A stretch of 64,000 nucleotides of DNA from Hyphomicrobiales bacterium (GCA_900466005.1 UEGQ01000010.1:62001-126000); one strand, 5' to 3'; shown: positions 7,924-18,617, counted from the stretch's first letter. Notes: generated by a model not told the origin, from the letters alone. A program made the numbers and translations.

Positions 7924-9210
7924 ATGAATAAGCTACTGGTCGCGCTCTCGTTTTTCGTAGTGATCGGCTGTTTCACCAGTTCTGCCAATGCCGGCGGCGC
8001 CCAGTTCCTTCTGGACGCGCGGACCGGAAAGGTCCTCGCCTCGGAAAATGGCGACGACTTCAATCATCCGGCCTCGCTGACCAAGATGATGACGATCTAC
8101 ATGACCTTCGAGGCGATCCGCCGGGGTGAGCTCTCCTGGGACAGCCCGGTACCGTTCTCGAAATACGCCTCCTCGCGCCCGCCGACCAAGCTGCGCGTCA
8201 AGGCGGGGGATACGATCACCGTCAGGGAAGCCGTGCTCGGCATGATCGTCCAGTCGGCCAATGATGCCGCCGCCGCCATGGCCGAGAAGCTCGGCGGCTC
8301 GGAGCCAGCCTTCGCCGAGATGATGACCCGCAAGGCCCGTTCGCTCGGCATGCCGAACACGGTCTTCGTCAACGCGTCCGGCCTTCCCGACGACCGCCAG
8401 ATCACCACGGCGCGCGACATGTCGACCCTCGGGCTGGCGCTGATGCGCGACTTCCCCCGGGAATACAAGCTTTTCTCCACCCGTTCCTTCGCCTTCCGCG
8501 GCCGCACGATCAACGGCCACAACAATCTCATGTACCGTTACAAGGGCATGGACGGCATCAAGACCGGCTACACCAACGCCTCCGGCTACAATCTCGTCAG
8601 CGCAGTTGTGGATGGCGACCGCCGAGTGATCGGCGTTGTGATGGGCGGCCGTAGCGCCGCCGGCCGCGACAAGCTGATGGCAAGCCTCATCGACGGCAAT
8701 ATCCGCAAGGCCTCCGGCGGTTCCACGCTGGTCGCCAGCAACGGTCCCGGCGCGGTGATCGCCCGCCTCGGCAACGAAGTGCCGGTTCCCGCCGGCGCAC
8801 CGGATCGTGATGCCGTCGCGAAACTGATCAGCGATGCAGCGCCGCTTCCCGAAAGCCGTTACGGCACCGCCTTTGCCGACACCCGCAACGCCTCCGGCGC
8901 GATCGCCGCCGTCGAGAGCATCGCCACGCCGAAGCCTGCACTGCCGGTGCGGGGCGGCGGGAAATGGCAGATCCAGATCGCCGCTGCGGCGAGCGCCGAG
9001 GCAGCCATGGGGCTACTTGCCGATGCCAAGGCGAAGATCGGTGAACCGCTCGTCAACCGCAACGCCTATACTGAGCGCGTCTCCCGCAACGGCAACACCT
9101 TCTATCGCGCCCGCTTCGGCGGCTTCGACAGCAAGGTCGATGCGCGCCGCGCCTGCGAGAAGCTCGTCGAAAACCGCTACGACTGCGTGCTGATGCCCGT
9201 CAACGGGTGA
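7924..9210 (+). CDS. D-alanyl-D-alanine carboxypeptidase with C-terminal SPOR domain
   Basis: A secreted penicillin-binding protein of family S11 (about 428 aa) that trims the terminal D-Ala from peptidoglycan stem peptides. It has a signal peptide ending near SANA-GG, the catalytic SLTK tetrad (SxxK), SAN (SxN) and KTGYTN (KTG). After a linker, residues about 345-425 form a SPOR domain, which binds denuded septal glycan and usually targets a protein to the division site. GGAGGA at 7915-7920 fits ATG 7924 better than the adjacent ATG 7921. Confidence 0.92.
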   Translation: MNKLLVALSFFVVIGCFTSSANAGGAQFLLDARTGKVLASENGDDFNHPASLTKMMTIYMTFEAIRRGELSWDSPVPFSKYASSRPPTKLRVKAGDTITVREAVLGMIVQSANDAAAAMAEKLGGSEPAFAEMMTRKARSLGMPNTVFVNASGLPDDRQITTARDMSTLGLALMRDFPREYKLFSTRSFAFRGRTINGHNNLMYRYKGMDGIKTGYTNASGYNLVSAVVDGDRRVIGVVMGGRSAAGRDKLMASLIDGNIRKASGGSTLVASNGPGAVIARLGNEVPVPAGAPDRDAVAKLISDAAPLPESRYGTAFADTRNASGAIAAVESIATPKPALPVRGGGKWQIQIAAAASAEAAMGLLADAKAKIGEPLVNRNAYTERVSRNGNTFYRARFGGFDSKVDARRACEKLVENRYDCVLMPVNG

Positions 9211-9311
9211 CCGGCGGCGGGAAGTCAGTCGACTTGCACCTTCTTTCACTGATGGGAATTGCCCGCCCGCCGGAATCGCGCCATGTTCTCCATGAACAGA
9301 TGGAGAACGCA

Positions 9312-9647
9312 ATGTTGCAGGAGCTTGCGCTGCGATTTGAAGCCGCATCGGTAGCCTACGCCGAAGCGCATGCCGTCGAACGGGACGCCGACTGGTTCTT
9401 GATGAAGCTGATGGAGGAAGCCGGGGAGGTCGTGCAGGCGGCCAACCGGCTGAGCGGCCGCAGCCGCCGAAAGGGACTGGACGAACCTGAGTTGCGGCGA
9501 TGTCTGGCCGACGAGACGGCAGACCTGCTCGGGCACGTCCTGCTGTTGGCTCATCACCACCGTCTCGACCTTCAGGCGGCGATCATGCGGAAATGGCGGT
9601 TCGCTCCGGAAGAGCCTACGCCCGCTCTGCCGCCAGCGGCTCGCTGA
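9312..9647 (+). CDS. MazG-like nucleotide pyrophosphohydrolase (HisE-related)
   Basis: A small all-alpha NTP pyrophosphatase of 111 aa. It carries the family metal-binding pattern EExxE (MEEAGEVV) followed about 40 residues later by ExxD (DETADLLGH). Members hydrolyse (d)NTPs or phosphoribosyl-ATP; the substrate here is unknown. ATG 9312 has GGAG six bases upstream; ATG 9300 would add four residues with no ribosome site. The last 32 bases overlap the convergent HAD gene. It follows the carboxypeptidase gene by about 100 bases. Confidence 0.75.
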   Translation: MLQELALRFEAASVAYAEAHAVERDADWFLMKLMEEAGEVVQAANRLSGRSRRKGLDEPELRRCLADETADLLGHVLLLAHHHRLDLQAAIMRKWRFAPEEPTPALPPAAR

Positions 9648-10293
9648 AGAAGGCGCAGCACTCGTCCAGACTGCCGGCGACACGCGCACAGAGCGCGACG
9701 ATCTCGTCCGTCGGGGCGAGCAGGTCGGGCACCATCACAGCCATCATGCCGGCGGCCGCCGCCGAGCGGATGCCATTATGGGAATCCTCGAGCGCAAGGC
9801 AATCCGCCGGCGCGACGCCCAGCCTTTCCGCCGCGGCGAGATACGGGTCGGGCGCCGGCTTGCCGCGGGCGTAGTCGCCCTGGGCGATGACGTGGTCGAA
9901 CCGCGGCAGGAGGCCGAAGCCTTCGAGATGGTGGCGCACCTGGTGGTGGGCCGAGGACGTGCAGATCGCCCGCGGAATGCCGTGCCGGTCGAGCGTGTCG
10001 AGAAGTGCCGTCACGCCGGCCTTAAGCTTGAGTTCGGTCGCGATCAGCCGATCGAAATGGTCGATCCAGATGGTGCGGAAGGCATCCGGGTCGAAGCCTT
10101 CGCCGTAATGGTCGGTCATAAGCTGTGCGATGCCGGGCCAGGGTTGCCCCATCATCGCCTCATAGATCGAGGGGCCGATCGGCAGACCCTCTTCCGTCGC
10201 CGCCGAGATCACCGACTTCCGGTAGAGGATTTCGCTGTCGAGGATCAGGCCGTCCATGTCGAAGACGACGGCGCGGGGCAGGCGGGGCAGCAT
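9616..10293 (-). CDS. HAD-superfamily hydrolase (beta-phosphoglucomutase/phosphatase type)
   Basis: A 225-aa haloacid-dehalogenase-like protein. Motif I is FDMDGLILDSE (nucleophile Asp12, acid/base Asp14), motif II is CTSS near residue 112, motif III is the Lys in GKPAPDPYL and motif IV is LEDSHNGI. The cap inserted after motif I marks subfamily IA, which includes phosphoglucomutases, phosphoglycolate phosphatases and sugar-phosphate phosphatases. The substrate is unknown. It is convergent with, and overlaps, the MazG-like gene by 32 bases. Confidence 0.85.
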   Translation of the reverse strand: MLPRLPRAVVFDMDGLILDSEILYRKSVISAATEEGLPIGPSIYEAMMGQPWPGIAQLMTDHYGEGFDPDAFRTIWIDHFDRLIATELKLKAGVTALLDTLDRHGIPRAICTSSAHHQVRHHLEGFGLLPRFDHVIAQGDYARGKPAPDPYLAAAERLGVAPADCLALEDSHNGIRSAAAAGMMAVMVPDLLAPTDEIVALCARVAGSLDECCAFFSEPLAAERA

Positions 10294-10347
10294 CTTGTCT
10301 CGGTTTCCTTCGGTCTCTTTATTCTGTCTTGTTGTGCGGTCTTGTTG

Positions 10348-11763
10348 TTACGTCCGCGTGCCGCCGACGGTCACCTGGTCCATCCTCAGATGCGGCTGGC
10401 CGACGCCGACCGGCACCCACTGGCCGCCCTTGCCGCAATTGCCGATGCCGGTGTCGAGCTTCATGTCGTTGCCGACAATGGAGATGCGCTTCATCGCCTC
10501 CGGGCCGTTGCCGATCAGCATCGCGCCCTTGACCGGCGCGCCGATCTTGCCGTCCTCGATCATGTAGGCTTCGGTGCAGCCGAAGACGAACTTGCCCGAC
10601 GTGATGTCCACCTGGCCGCCGCCGAAGGAGACGGCGTAGATGCCGCGCTTCACCGAGGCGATGATCTCTTCCGGGGTCTTGTCGCCGCCCAGCATGTAGG
10701 TGTTGGTCATGCGCGGCATCGGCTGGTGGGCATAGCCCTGCCGTCGGCCGTTGCCAGTCGGCGTCATGCCCATCAGCCGGGCGTTCTGCCGGTCCTGCAT
10801 GTAGCCGACGAGCCGGCCGTTCTCGATCAGCACATTGTACCCGGACGGCGTGCCCTCGTCGTCGACGGTGATCGAGCCGCGGCGAAGGTCGATCGTGCCG
10901 TCGTCGACGATCGTGACGCCGGGGGCGGCGACCATCTCGCCCATCAGCCCGGCGAAGGCGGAGGTCTTCTTTCGGTTGAAGTCGCCTTCGAGCCCGTGGC
11001 CGACGGCCTCGTGCAGCATCACGCCCGGCCAGCCGTTGCCGAGCACGACGTCCATGGTGCCGGCCGGCGCATCGATCGCTTCGAGGTTGACGAGCGCTTG
11101 GCGCAGCGCCTCGTCGGCGCCGTTCTTCCAGCTCTCCTCGGTCAGGAAGTCGCCGAAGCCGATCCGTCCGCCGATGCCGAAGGAGCCGGTTTCCTGGCGG
11201 TCTCCCTCGCCGGCGACGACGGAGATGTTGAGCCGCGTCATCGGGCGGATGTCGCGCACCCGGTGGCCGTCGGCGCGCAGGATCTCGACCACCTGCCAGC
11301 TGGCGGCGATCGATGCGGTGACCTGGCGGACCTTCTCGGTCTTGCCGCGCAGATAGGCGTCGACCTCGGAGAGAAGCTTCACCTTCTCCTCGAAGGTCGG
11401 CGAGCCGATCGGGTTTTCCTCGCCGTAGAGCTTGCGGTTGGTGCGCTGGGGTGCCGCGGCATAGCTGCCGCCATGGCCGCGGGTGACGGCGGAGACCGCC
11501 TCGGCCGCACGCGACAGCGCCGAAAGCGAAAGCTCGCCCGCGTGCGCGTAGCCGACGGCCTCGCCGGCGACGGCGCGCAGCCCGAAGCCCTGGTCGGTGT
11601 TGAAACTGCCGCCCTTCAGGCGGCCGTTGTCGAAGGTCAGTGATTCGGCCTGTGCGTGTTCGACGAACAGCTCGCCGTCGTCGGCGCCGGAGAGGGTCTC
11701 GGCCAGCACCGAGCGCAGCTTCGTCTCGTCACAGTCGAAAAGGTTGAGAAGATCGGTATCCAT
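10348..11763 (-). CDS. tldD: Metalloprotease TldD
   Basis: A 471-aa protein homologous over its length to TldD, the active subunit of the TldD/TldE zinc protease that degrades unfolded peptides and matures some modified peptides. The metal-binding HExxxH appears as HEAVGHGLEGD near residue 255, with the conserved Gly-rich C-terminal half (GGGQVDITSGKFVFGCTEAY region). ATG at 11763 has AAGGAG upstream. Its partner TldE/PmbA is not in the window. Confidence 0.93.
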   Translation of the reverse strand: MDTDLLNLFDCDETKLRSVLAETLSGADDGELFVEHAQAESLTFDNGRLKGGSFNTDQGFGLRAVAGEAVGYAHAGELSLSALSRAAEAVSAVTRGHGGSYAAAPQRTNRKLYGEENPIGSPTFEEKVKLLSEVDAYLRGKTEKVRQVTASIAASWQVVEILRADGHRVRDIRPMTRLNISVVAGEGDRQETGSFGIGGRIGFGDFLTEESWKNGADEALRQALVNLEAIDAPAGTMDVVLGNGWPGVMLHEAVGHGLEGDFNRKKTSAFAGLMGEMVAAPGVTIVDDGTIDLRRGSITVDDEGTPSGYNVLIENGRLVGYMQDRQNARLMGMTPTGNGRRQGYAHQPMPRMTNTYMLGGDKTPEEIIASVKRGIYAVSFGGGQVDITSGKFVFGCTEAYMIEDGKIGAPVKGAMLIGNGPEAMKRISIVGNDMKLDTGIGNCGKGGQWVPVGVGQPHLRMDQVTVGGTRT

Positions 11764-11898
11764 CAGTGCTCCTTGGGCGCGGGCGGCGGACGCGCTCCTT
11801 CGAACCCGATGTAGGTCCGGCAGGGAGTGGAGGCAAGCCCGTCCGCCCGAAAGGCGGGACGGACAGGGCGCCGTCGGGTCATTGGTCGCCGGCCGCGC

Positions 11899-12420
11899 TC
11901 AGGGCAGGGCGTCATAGCCTTCGGCAAAGCCGGTGAGCTCGATCGGAATGCCCACACGGTCCTGGTCGGCCGATTCCCGAAGCGCGAAGACGGCGCTCTT
12001 GCCGGCCCTGAGGATTTTCATGAGCTCGTCGTCGATCTCGACCTCGACATAGCAGCCCTCGGCGAAGCAGCGGGTGAAGTAGGCCCGGCCGATATTGTTG
12101 CCGTCGACGAAGAGCTCCATGCCGTCCTTCAGCAGCACGCCGAGGGGCGCGAGGATGCGCAGCACCTTCGCCTTGCGGTCGGCCGTCTTCAGGATCACCA
12201 CCGAGAGCCCGACTTCCGGCCGGTCGTCGGCGACGACATTCTGCATCAGGGCGCACTGTTCGACGGATGCACCCGCTGGCGTATCGCAGATGATCGACCA
12301 GGCGCCGTGATTGGAGCGCACGGTGCCGGGCTGTTGCGGCGTCTGCGCAAACCCCGTTCCGGCTGCTGCGGCAACGGCCAGCGCAAGCACGCCCGACCTG
12401 AGAAGTGCTGGAACACCCAT
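11899..12420 (-). CDS. IalB-family (invasion-associated locus B) secreted protein
   Basis: A 173-aa protein with a signal peptide (about 1-28, cut near GFAQ) and an IalB domain, including W-x-I-x-C near the mature N terminus, LMQNVV and a late Cys pair (TRCFAEGCYVE). Named after a Bartonella invasion locus, the family is common in non-pathogenic rhizobia as a periplasmic protein of unknown function. ATG at 12420 is preceded by AGAGG; earlier in-frame starts would extend into non-homologous sequence. Confidence 0.82.
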   Translation of the reverse strand: MGVPALLRSGVLALAVAAAAGTGFAQTPQQPGTVRSNHGAWSIICDTPAGASVEQCALMQNVVADDRPEVGLSVVILKTADRKAKVLRILAPLGVLLKDGMELFVDGNNIGRAYFTRCFAEGCYVEVEIDDELMKILRAGKSAVFALRESADQDRVGIPIELTGFAEGYDALP

Positions 12421-12741
12421 GGATACCTCTGGAATTCGAATCATCGCCGCCATTCTTGTCGTCGGGCGCAGTATTGAAAAGCCCCGGAACGTCTTTTCCC
12501 CCGAGTGCGGCATATTTGGGACCAGGAAGACGTCCATGCGGTCGAAAAACGGGTTTCGCCGGCGTCGTCAAGCCTCTCCCGCAGATGTCTCTGCGACAAA
12601 TTGACGTAGCGCAAAAATGCCGCAAGGCCATTCGGTTAGGCGTATTGCGGTCGGGCACAAACTGTGATTTTAAACAGAAACCCATAGCATGGATTTTGCG
12701 TTTCCATTTGATGTGGATCAAACGCTTGAGGGAGAGACACC
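12421..12741. other. Divergent intergenic region ialB-like / ctaC
   Basis: A 321-base gene-free region containing the ctaC promoter, not resolved by eye, and the FNR/FixK palindrome at 12708-12721. From about 12600 to 12710 it is visibly more A/T-rich than its surroundings, consistent with a promoter. No RNA gene was recognised. Confidence 0.55.
12708..12721 (+). promoter_or_regulatory. FNR/FixK-type anaerobox upstream of ctaC
   Basis: TTGATGTGGATCAA is a perfect TTGAT-N4-ATCAA palindrome and fits the FixK/FnrN/FNR consensus. It ends 20 bases before the GTG of ctaC, downstream of where an activator would bind relative to a normal promoter. This location suggests repression by a FixK/FNR-type protein under low oxygen, in keeping with the general down-regulation of aa3 oxidases in microaerobic rhizobia. 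Confidence 0.65.
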
Positions 12742-13632
12742 GTGATTAAGAGAGCTTGCGCAGCGCTGGTCGCCACGACCTGTCTGCTTTTTGCTTCCGC
12801 CGGCTTTGCCGACCAGCCTGCACCCTGGCAAACCGATCTCCAGCCGGCGGCGACGCCGATCATGGAGCAGATCCGGTGGTTCGAGCACTATACGCTCTGG
12901 TTCATCGTTCCGATCACGCTTCTTGTGCTCTTCCTGCTGATCGCCGTGGTTCTGCGTTTCCGCTCCGGCGCAAATCCGGTGCCGTCGAAGACCAGCCACA
13001 ACACGATGATCGAAATCATCTGGACCCTGGGACCGGTCCTCGTGCTTCTCTTCTTCGCGATTCCCTCGTTCAACCTGCTTTCCGCGCAGCTCGTGCAGCC
13101 GGAGAATCCGGACGTCACGATCAAGGCGACCGCGACCCAGTGGCAATGGAACTACGAATACCAGGGCGACAAGCAGGTCGCCTTCGATTCCTACATGCTG
13201 AAGAGCGATGAAGAACGCGCTGCCGTCGGCAAGGAAGACAAGGCGCTCTATCCGCGCCTTCTCGCCGTCGACAACGAAATGGTCGTTCCGGTCGGCAAGA
13301 CGGTCCGCCTTCTGGTGACCGCCGCCCCGACCGACGTCATCCACGCCTTCGCCATGCCGTCCTTCGGCATCAAGATCGACGCCGTTCCGGGCCGTCTCAA
13401 TGAGACCTGGTTCAAGGCCGACCGCGAAGGCCTGTTCTATGGCCAGTGTTCCGAGCTCTGCGGCAAGGATCACGCCTTCATGCCGATCGCCATCCGCGTG
13501 GTCGCCGAAGACAAGTATGCCGCCTGGCTCGACGCCGCGACCACCAGCGTGGAGGACGCCAACAAGGCGCTGATGGCTGCGGTCGACGGTGCGGACAAGT
13601 CCGTGCAGCTTGCCGAAAACGTTTCGAAATAA
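12742..13632 (+). CDS. ctaC: Cytochrome c oxidase subunit II
   Basis: Subunit II takes electrons from cytochrome c through the dinuclear CuA centre and passes them to subunit I. The 296-aa precursor has a signal peptide (to about residue 23), two transmembrane helices (about 52-72 and 92-112) and the conserved QWQWNYEY aromatic patch. All CuA ligands are present: His201, Cys236, Glu238, Cys240, His244 and Met247. GTG at 12742 follows GGGAGAG. First gene of the cta cluster, 18 bases before ctaD. Confidence 0.97.
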   Translation: MIKRACAALVATTCLLFASAGFADQPAPWQTDLQPAATPIMEQIRWFEHYTLWFIVPITLLVLFLLIAVVLRFRSGANPVPSKTSHNTMIEIIWTLGPVLVLLFFAIPSFNLLSAQLVQPENPDVTIKATATQWQWNYEYQGDKQVAFDSYMLKSDEERAAVGKEDKALYPRLLAVDNEMVVPVGKTVRLLVTAAPTDVIHAFAMPSFGIKIDAVPGRLNETWFKADREGLFYGQCSELCGKDHAFMPIAIRVVAEDKYAAWLDAATTSVEDANKALMAAVDGADKSVQLAENVSK

Positions 13633-15333
<1,701 letters not shown>

Positions 15334-15356
15334 GCGGCGCTCGCTGAAACGAAAGC

Positions 15357-15390
15357 GGTCGCCGCGCTCCGGAAAGGGGGCGCGGCGGCC
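15357..15390 (+). other. Stable hairpin between ctaD and ctaB
   Basis: Arms GGTCGCCGCGC (15357-15367) and GCGCGGCGGCC (15380-15390) pair with one G-T wobble across a 12-base loop. On the plus strand A residues follow, not a T tract, so it is not a standard terminator. It may stabilise the upstream ctaCD message or weaken read-through into the assembly genes. Confidence 0.55.
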
Positions 15391-15419
15391 AAAAAAACAA
15401 GAATATTGGGACGGAAACA

Positions 15420-16376
15420 ATGACGGTTGTCGACAACTGCGAAGCGCTGGGCATGGAGGGCGAACTGCGCCTGTCCGAAGCCGGTGCACGCGACTACTTC
15501 GCGCTCTTGAAGCCGCGGGTCATGTCGCTCGTCGTCTTCACCGCCTTTGCCGGTCTCGTGCTCGCGCCGGGACACATCCATCCCGTGCTCGGCGCCATCG
15601 CCATTCTCTGTATCGCCGTCGGGGCAGGAGCCTCGGGCGCGCTCAACATGTGGTACGACGCCGATATCGACGCGGTCATGAGCCGCACCGCCCGCCGTCC
15701 GATCCCGGCCGGCCGCATCCTTCCCACCGAGGCGCTCGCTTTCGGCCTCACGCTCTCGGTCTTCTCGGTCGCGATCCTCGGGCTTGCGGTCAACTGGTTC
15801 GCCGCCGGCCTGCTCGCCTTCACCATCTTCTTCTACGCCGTCGTCTACACGATGTGGCTGAAGCGCTCGACCCCGCAGAACATCGTCATCGGCGGTGCGG
15901 CCGGCGCCTTCCCGCCCATGGTCGGCTGGGCCTGCGTGACGGGGGGCGTCTCGCTCGACAGCATTCTGCTCTTCCTGGTGATCTTCCTTTGGACGCCGGC
16001 CCACTTCTGGGCGCTCGCGCTCTTCAAGATGCGTGATTACGGCGCCGTCGGCGTGCCGATGCTGCCGAACGTCGCCGGCATCCCGGCCACCAAGCGGCAG
16101 ATCGCGCTTTACGCGGTGCTGACCGCGGCAGCCGGCGTCGCGCCGGCCCTCACCGGACTGTCCTCGCCCTTCTACGGCGCCTTCGCGGCCGTTCTGGGTC
16201 TGGGCTTCGTCTATTATTCGATCGGCGTCTGGCGCATGCCGGAAGGCGACGAAAAGATGGTGGCGGCCAAGAAGCTGTTCGGCTTCTCGCTCGTCTATCT
16301 CTTCGCGATCTTCCTGGCGCTCCTCGTCGACCATTACGTCGTGACATTCGCGACCCTTCTCGGAGGGGCAAACTGA
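15420..16376 (+). CDS. ctaB: Protoheme IX farnesyltransferase (heme O synthase)
   Basis: CtaB (Cox10) adds a farnesyl group to heme B to give heme O, the precursor of the heme A used by CtaD. A 318-aa UbiA-family membrane prenyltransferase with about nine helices. The Asp-rich motif is [15 protein letters not shown] (DxxxD), and the second loop contains [12 protein letters not shown] as in other CtaB proteins. ATG at 15420; the stop overlaps the start of the next small gene by one base. Confidence 0.96.
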   Translation: MTVVDNCEALGMEGELRLSEAGARDYFALLKPRVMSLVVFTAFAGLVLAPGHIHPVLGAIAILCIAVGAGASGALNMWYDADIDAVMSRTARRPIPAGRILPTEALAFGLTLSVFSVAILGLAVNWFAAGLLAFTIFFYAVVYTMWLKRSTPQNIVIGGAAGAFPPMVGWACVTGGVSLDSILLFLVIFLWTPAHFWALALFKMRDYGAVGVPMLPNVAGIPATKRQIALYAVLTAAAGVAPALTGLSSPFYGAFAAVLGLGFVYYSIGVWRMPEGDEKMVAAKKLFGFSLVYLFAIFLALLVDHYVVTFATLLGGAN

Positions 16377-16513
16377 TGGAAACCGTCAAGCTCAACGACA
16401 GCCAGAAGAAATCCCGCCGCGGCCGCAACATTGCGCTCGGCATCGTTCTCGCTGCGCTGGTGGTGCTGTTCTACATCGTGACGCTGGTGAAGATCAGCGG
16501 CGTGGCCCAGTGA
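16376..16513 (+). CDS. Small single-span membrane protein of the cta cluster (CoxF/CtaF-like)
   Basis: A 45-aa gene easily missed by length filters. ATG 16376-16378 overlaps the ctaB TGA by one base and the TGA at 16511-16513 precedes ctaG. The protein has a basic N terminus (KKSRRGRN) and one hydrophobic helix (about 19-40, [19 protein letters not shown]). Small proteins at this place between ctaB and ctaG are conserved in alphaproteobacterial cta operons and are annotated as CoxF or assembly-associated; the exact role is unknown. Confidence 0.8.
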   Translation: METVKLNDSQKKSRRGRNIALGIVLAALVVLFYIVTLVKISGVAQ

Positions 16514-16530
16514 AGGACGGAGGTCGGACC

Positions 16531-17139
16531 TTGGCAGAGAGCACGAAAATTCCGGCCGGCAAGGGGCGCAGCAATGCCGCGATCTTCGTCGCCTGTGTCG
16601 CCTTCGTCGGCGGCATGGTCGGCATGAGCTTCGCCGCCGTGCCGCTCTACCGCATGTTCTGCCAGGTGACCGGCTACAACGGAACGACGCAGCGCGTCGA
16701 ACAGGTTTCGAGCGTCATTCTCGATCGGACGATGCGCGTCACCTTCGACGCCAATGTCGCGCCGGGGCTGATGTGGAATTTCAAGCCGGTCGAACGCGAG
16801 GTGGCGCCGAAGATCGGCGAAACGGTGAAGGTCCATTTCACCGCCACCAGTCATTCGTCCGAGTCGAAGAAGGGGCAGGCCGTCTTCAACGTGACGCCGA
16901 TGGAGGCCGCAGCCTACTTCAACAAGATCGAGTGCTTCTGCTTCACCGACATCGAGCTGAAGCCCGGGGAAACGAAGGACATGCCCGTCGTCTTCTTCAT
17001 CGATCCGGAGATCGTGAACACGGTGGAGACGAAGGATATCGGAACGATCACCCTGTCCTACACCTTCTATCCGCAGGAGGAGGCAAAGCCGGTGGCGGTT
17101 CTGCCTGCCGGAAAGTCGGACGGGAACCAGAAATTGTGA
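16531..17139 (+). CDS. ctaG: Cytochrome c oxidase assembly protein CtaG (Cox11), CuB insertion
   Basis: Cox11 delivers copper to the CuB site of subunit I. One N-terminal transmembrane helix (about 20-40) is followed by a periplasmic immunoglobulin-like domain. The conserved Cys are in [15 protein letters not shown] and the CxC-type IECFCF copper motif. TTG 16531 has GGAGG seven bases upstream and gives 202 aa; a GTG at 16510, overlapping the previous stop, is a possible translationally coupled alternative. Confidence 0.93.
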   Translation: MAESTKIPAGKGRSNAAIFVACVAFVGGMVGMSFAAVPLYRMFCQVTGYNGTTQRVEQVSSVILDRTMRVTFDANVAPGLMWNFKPVEREVAPKIGETVKVHFTATSHSSESKKGQAVFNVTPMEAAAYFNKIECFCFTDIELKPGETKDMPVVFFIDPEIVNTVETKDIGTITLSYTFYPQEEAKPVAVLPAGKSDGNQKL

Positions 17140-17197
17140 GAGGAGGGGTCCGGCACTGCCGGACCTCAGGAAAGATTGACATTCGGGGATTGCTGAC

Positions 17198-18076
17198 ATG
17201 GCCCAAGCGCATCAGAAGAATCACGACTACCACATCATCGATCCGAGCCCGTGGCCGCTCCTGGCCTCGATCGGGGCGTTCCTGCTGACCTTCGGTGGCG
17301 TCGGCTACATGCGCTATCTCTCGGGCGGCTCGTTCGAGCTGTTCGGCCTCGAGCTTGCTCATCCGTGGCTGTTCTATATCGGCCTGGCGATCATCCTCTA
17401 CACCATGGTCGGCTGGTGGTCGGACACCATCAAGGAGGCTCATGAGGGCCATCATACCCGCGTGGTGTCGCTGCATCTGCGCTACGGCATGATCATGTTC
17501 ATCGCTTCCGAAGTGATGTTCTTCGTCGCCTGGTTCTGGGCCTTCTTCGATGCGAGCCTCTTCTCCGGCGAGGCGATCCAGGCCGCCCGTGTCGAGTTCA
17601 CCGGTGGCCAGTGGCCGCCGAAGGGTATCGAGGTTCTCGATCCCTGGCACCTGCCGCTCTACAACACCATCATCCTGCTGCTCTCCGGCACCACCGTCAC
17701 CTGGGCACACCACGCGCTCCTGCACGGCGACCGCCGCGGCCTCGTCGCCGGCCTGACGCTGACCGTCCTGCTCGGCGCGTTCTTCTCCTTCGTGCAGGGC
17801 TACGAGTACGCCCACGCTCCGTTCACCTTCAAGGACTCGATCTACGGCTCGACCTTCTTCATGGCGACGGGCTTCCACGGCTTCCACGTGCTCGTCGGCA
17901 CGATCTTCCTGATCGTCTGCCTGCTGCGCGCGCTGAAGGGCGATTTCACCCCGAAGCAGCATTTCGGCTTCGAGGCTGCCGCCTGGTACTGGCACTTCGT
18001 CGACGTGGTCTGGCTCTTCCTGTTCTTCTCGGTCTACATCTGGGGTGGCTGGGGCGCACCGCTCGCCCACGGCTGA
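17198..18076 (+). CDS. ctaE: Cytochrome c oxidase subunit III
   Basis: A 292-aa inner-membrane protein with seven helices, needed for proton uptake and enzyme stability. Family motifs include the WWxD-type GWWSDTIKE, HEGHHTRVV, FFVAWFWAFF, the FHGFHVLVG helix and the C-terminal WYWHFVDVVWLFLF. Start ATG 17198. A rho-independent terminator follows the stop at 18103-18132 and ends the main oxidase transcript. Confidence 0.97.
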   Translation: MAQAHQKNHDYHIIDPSPWPLLASIGAFLLTFGGVGYMRYLSGGSFELFGLELAHPWLFYIGLAIILYTMVGWWSDTIKEAHEGHHTRVVSLHLRYGMIMFIASEVMFFVAWFWAFFDASLFSGEAIQAARVEFTGGQWPPKGIEVLDPWHLPLYNTIILLLSGTTVTWAHHALLHGDRRGLVAGLTLTVLLGAFFSFVQGYEYAHAPFTFKDSIYGSTFFMATGFHGFHVLVGTIFLIVCLLRALKGDFTPKQHFGFEAAAWYWHFVDVVWLFLFFSVYIWGGWGAPLAHG

Positions 18077-18102
18077 CCGCCGGACGATCTTTCGCTTACC
18101 GG

Positions 18103-18132
18103 AAAAGGCGGCGGCACGACTGCCGCCTTTTT
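18103..18132 (+). terminator. Rho-independent terminator after ctaE
   Basis: Arms AAAAGGCGGC (18103-18112) and GCCGCCTTTT (18122-18131) form a perfect stem with a 9-base loop, followed directly by T residues. It separates the ctaC-E operon from the DUF983/SURF1 genes. Confidence 0.85.
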
Positions 18133-18233
18133 CGTTGAGGGGCACCGGCGGGACCCGAAGCCGCCGAGGAGGATTTGCCCCCGTTGCGGGCATCCTCTAA
18201 GAGAAGCGTAATATCAGCAGCAGAGGGACCGCC

Positions 18234-18617
18234 ATGAGCGACGACAATGCGATGTATCCGCCGGTCGATCCGGTGAAGGCGGCGCTCGGTGCCTGCTGCC
18301 CCCGCTGTGGGCAGGGCAAGCTCTTCGACGGGCTGAGCAAGATCAAGCCGCGCTGCACGAATTGCGGCCTCGATTATACCTTCATCGACGCCGGCGACGG
18401 TCCGGCCGTCTTCGTCATCCTGATCGCCGATTTCATCGTCGTCGGGCTCGCCGTCTGGACGGAGATCAACTACCAGCCGCCAGCCTGGCTGCACGCGCTC
18501 CTCTGGGGGCCGCTGGCGATCGGGCTTTCGCTCTGGCTCCTGCGCACCATCAAGGCGCTGCTGGTGGCGCTCCAGTACAAGAACAACGCCTCGCAGGGAA
18601 CGATCGACCGTGGCTGA
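18234..18617 (+). CDS. DUF983 membrane protein with N-terminal zinc ribbon
   Basis: A 127-aa protein with two CxxC pairs near the N terminus (CPRC at about 22-25 and CTNC at about 42-45), a probable zinc ribbon. Two transmembrane helices follow (about 60-80 and 88-105). DUF983 genes commonly lie next to SURF1 in alphaproteobacterial oxidase clusters, so an assembly role is plausible but unproven. RBS GAGGGACC. The last 8 bases overlap the SURF1 gene, indicating coupling. Confidence 0.85.
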   Translation: MSDDNAMYPPVDPVKAALGACCPRCGQGKLFDGLSKIKPRCTNCGLDYTFIDAGDGPAVFVILIADFIVVGLAVWTEINYQPPAWLHALLWGPLAIGLSLWLLRTIKALLVALQYKNNASQGTIDRG

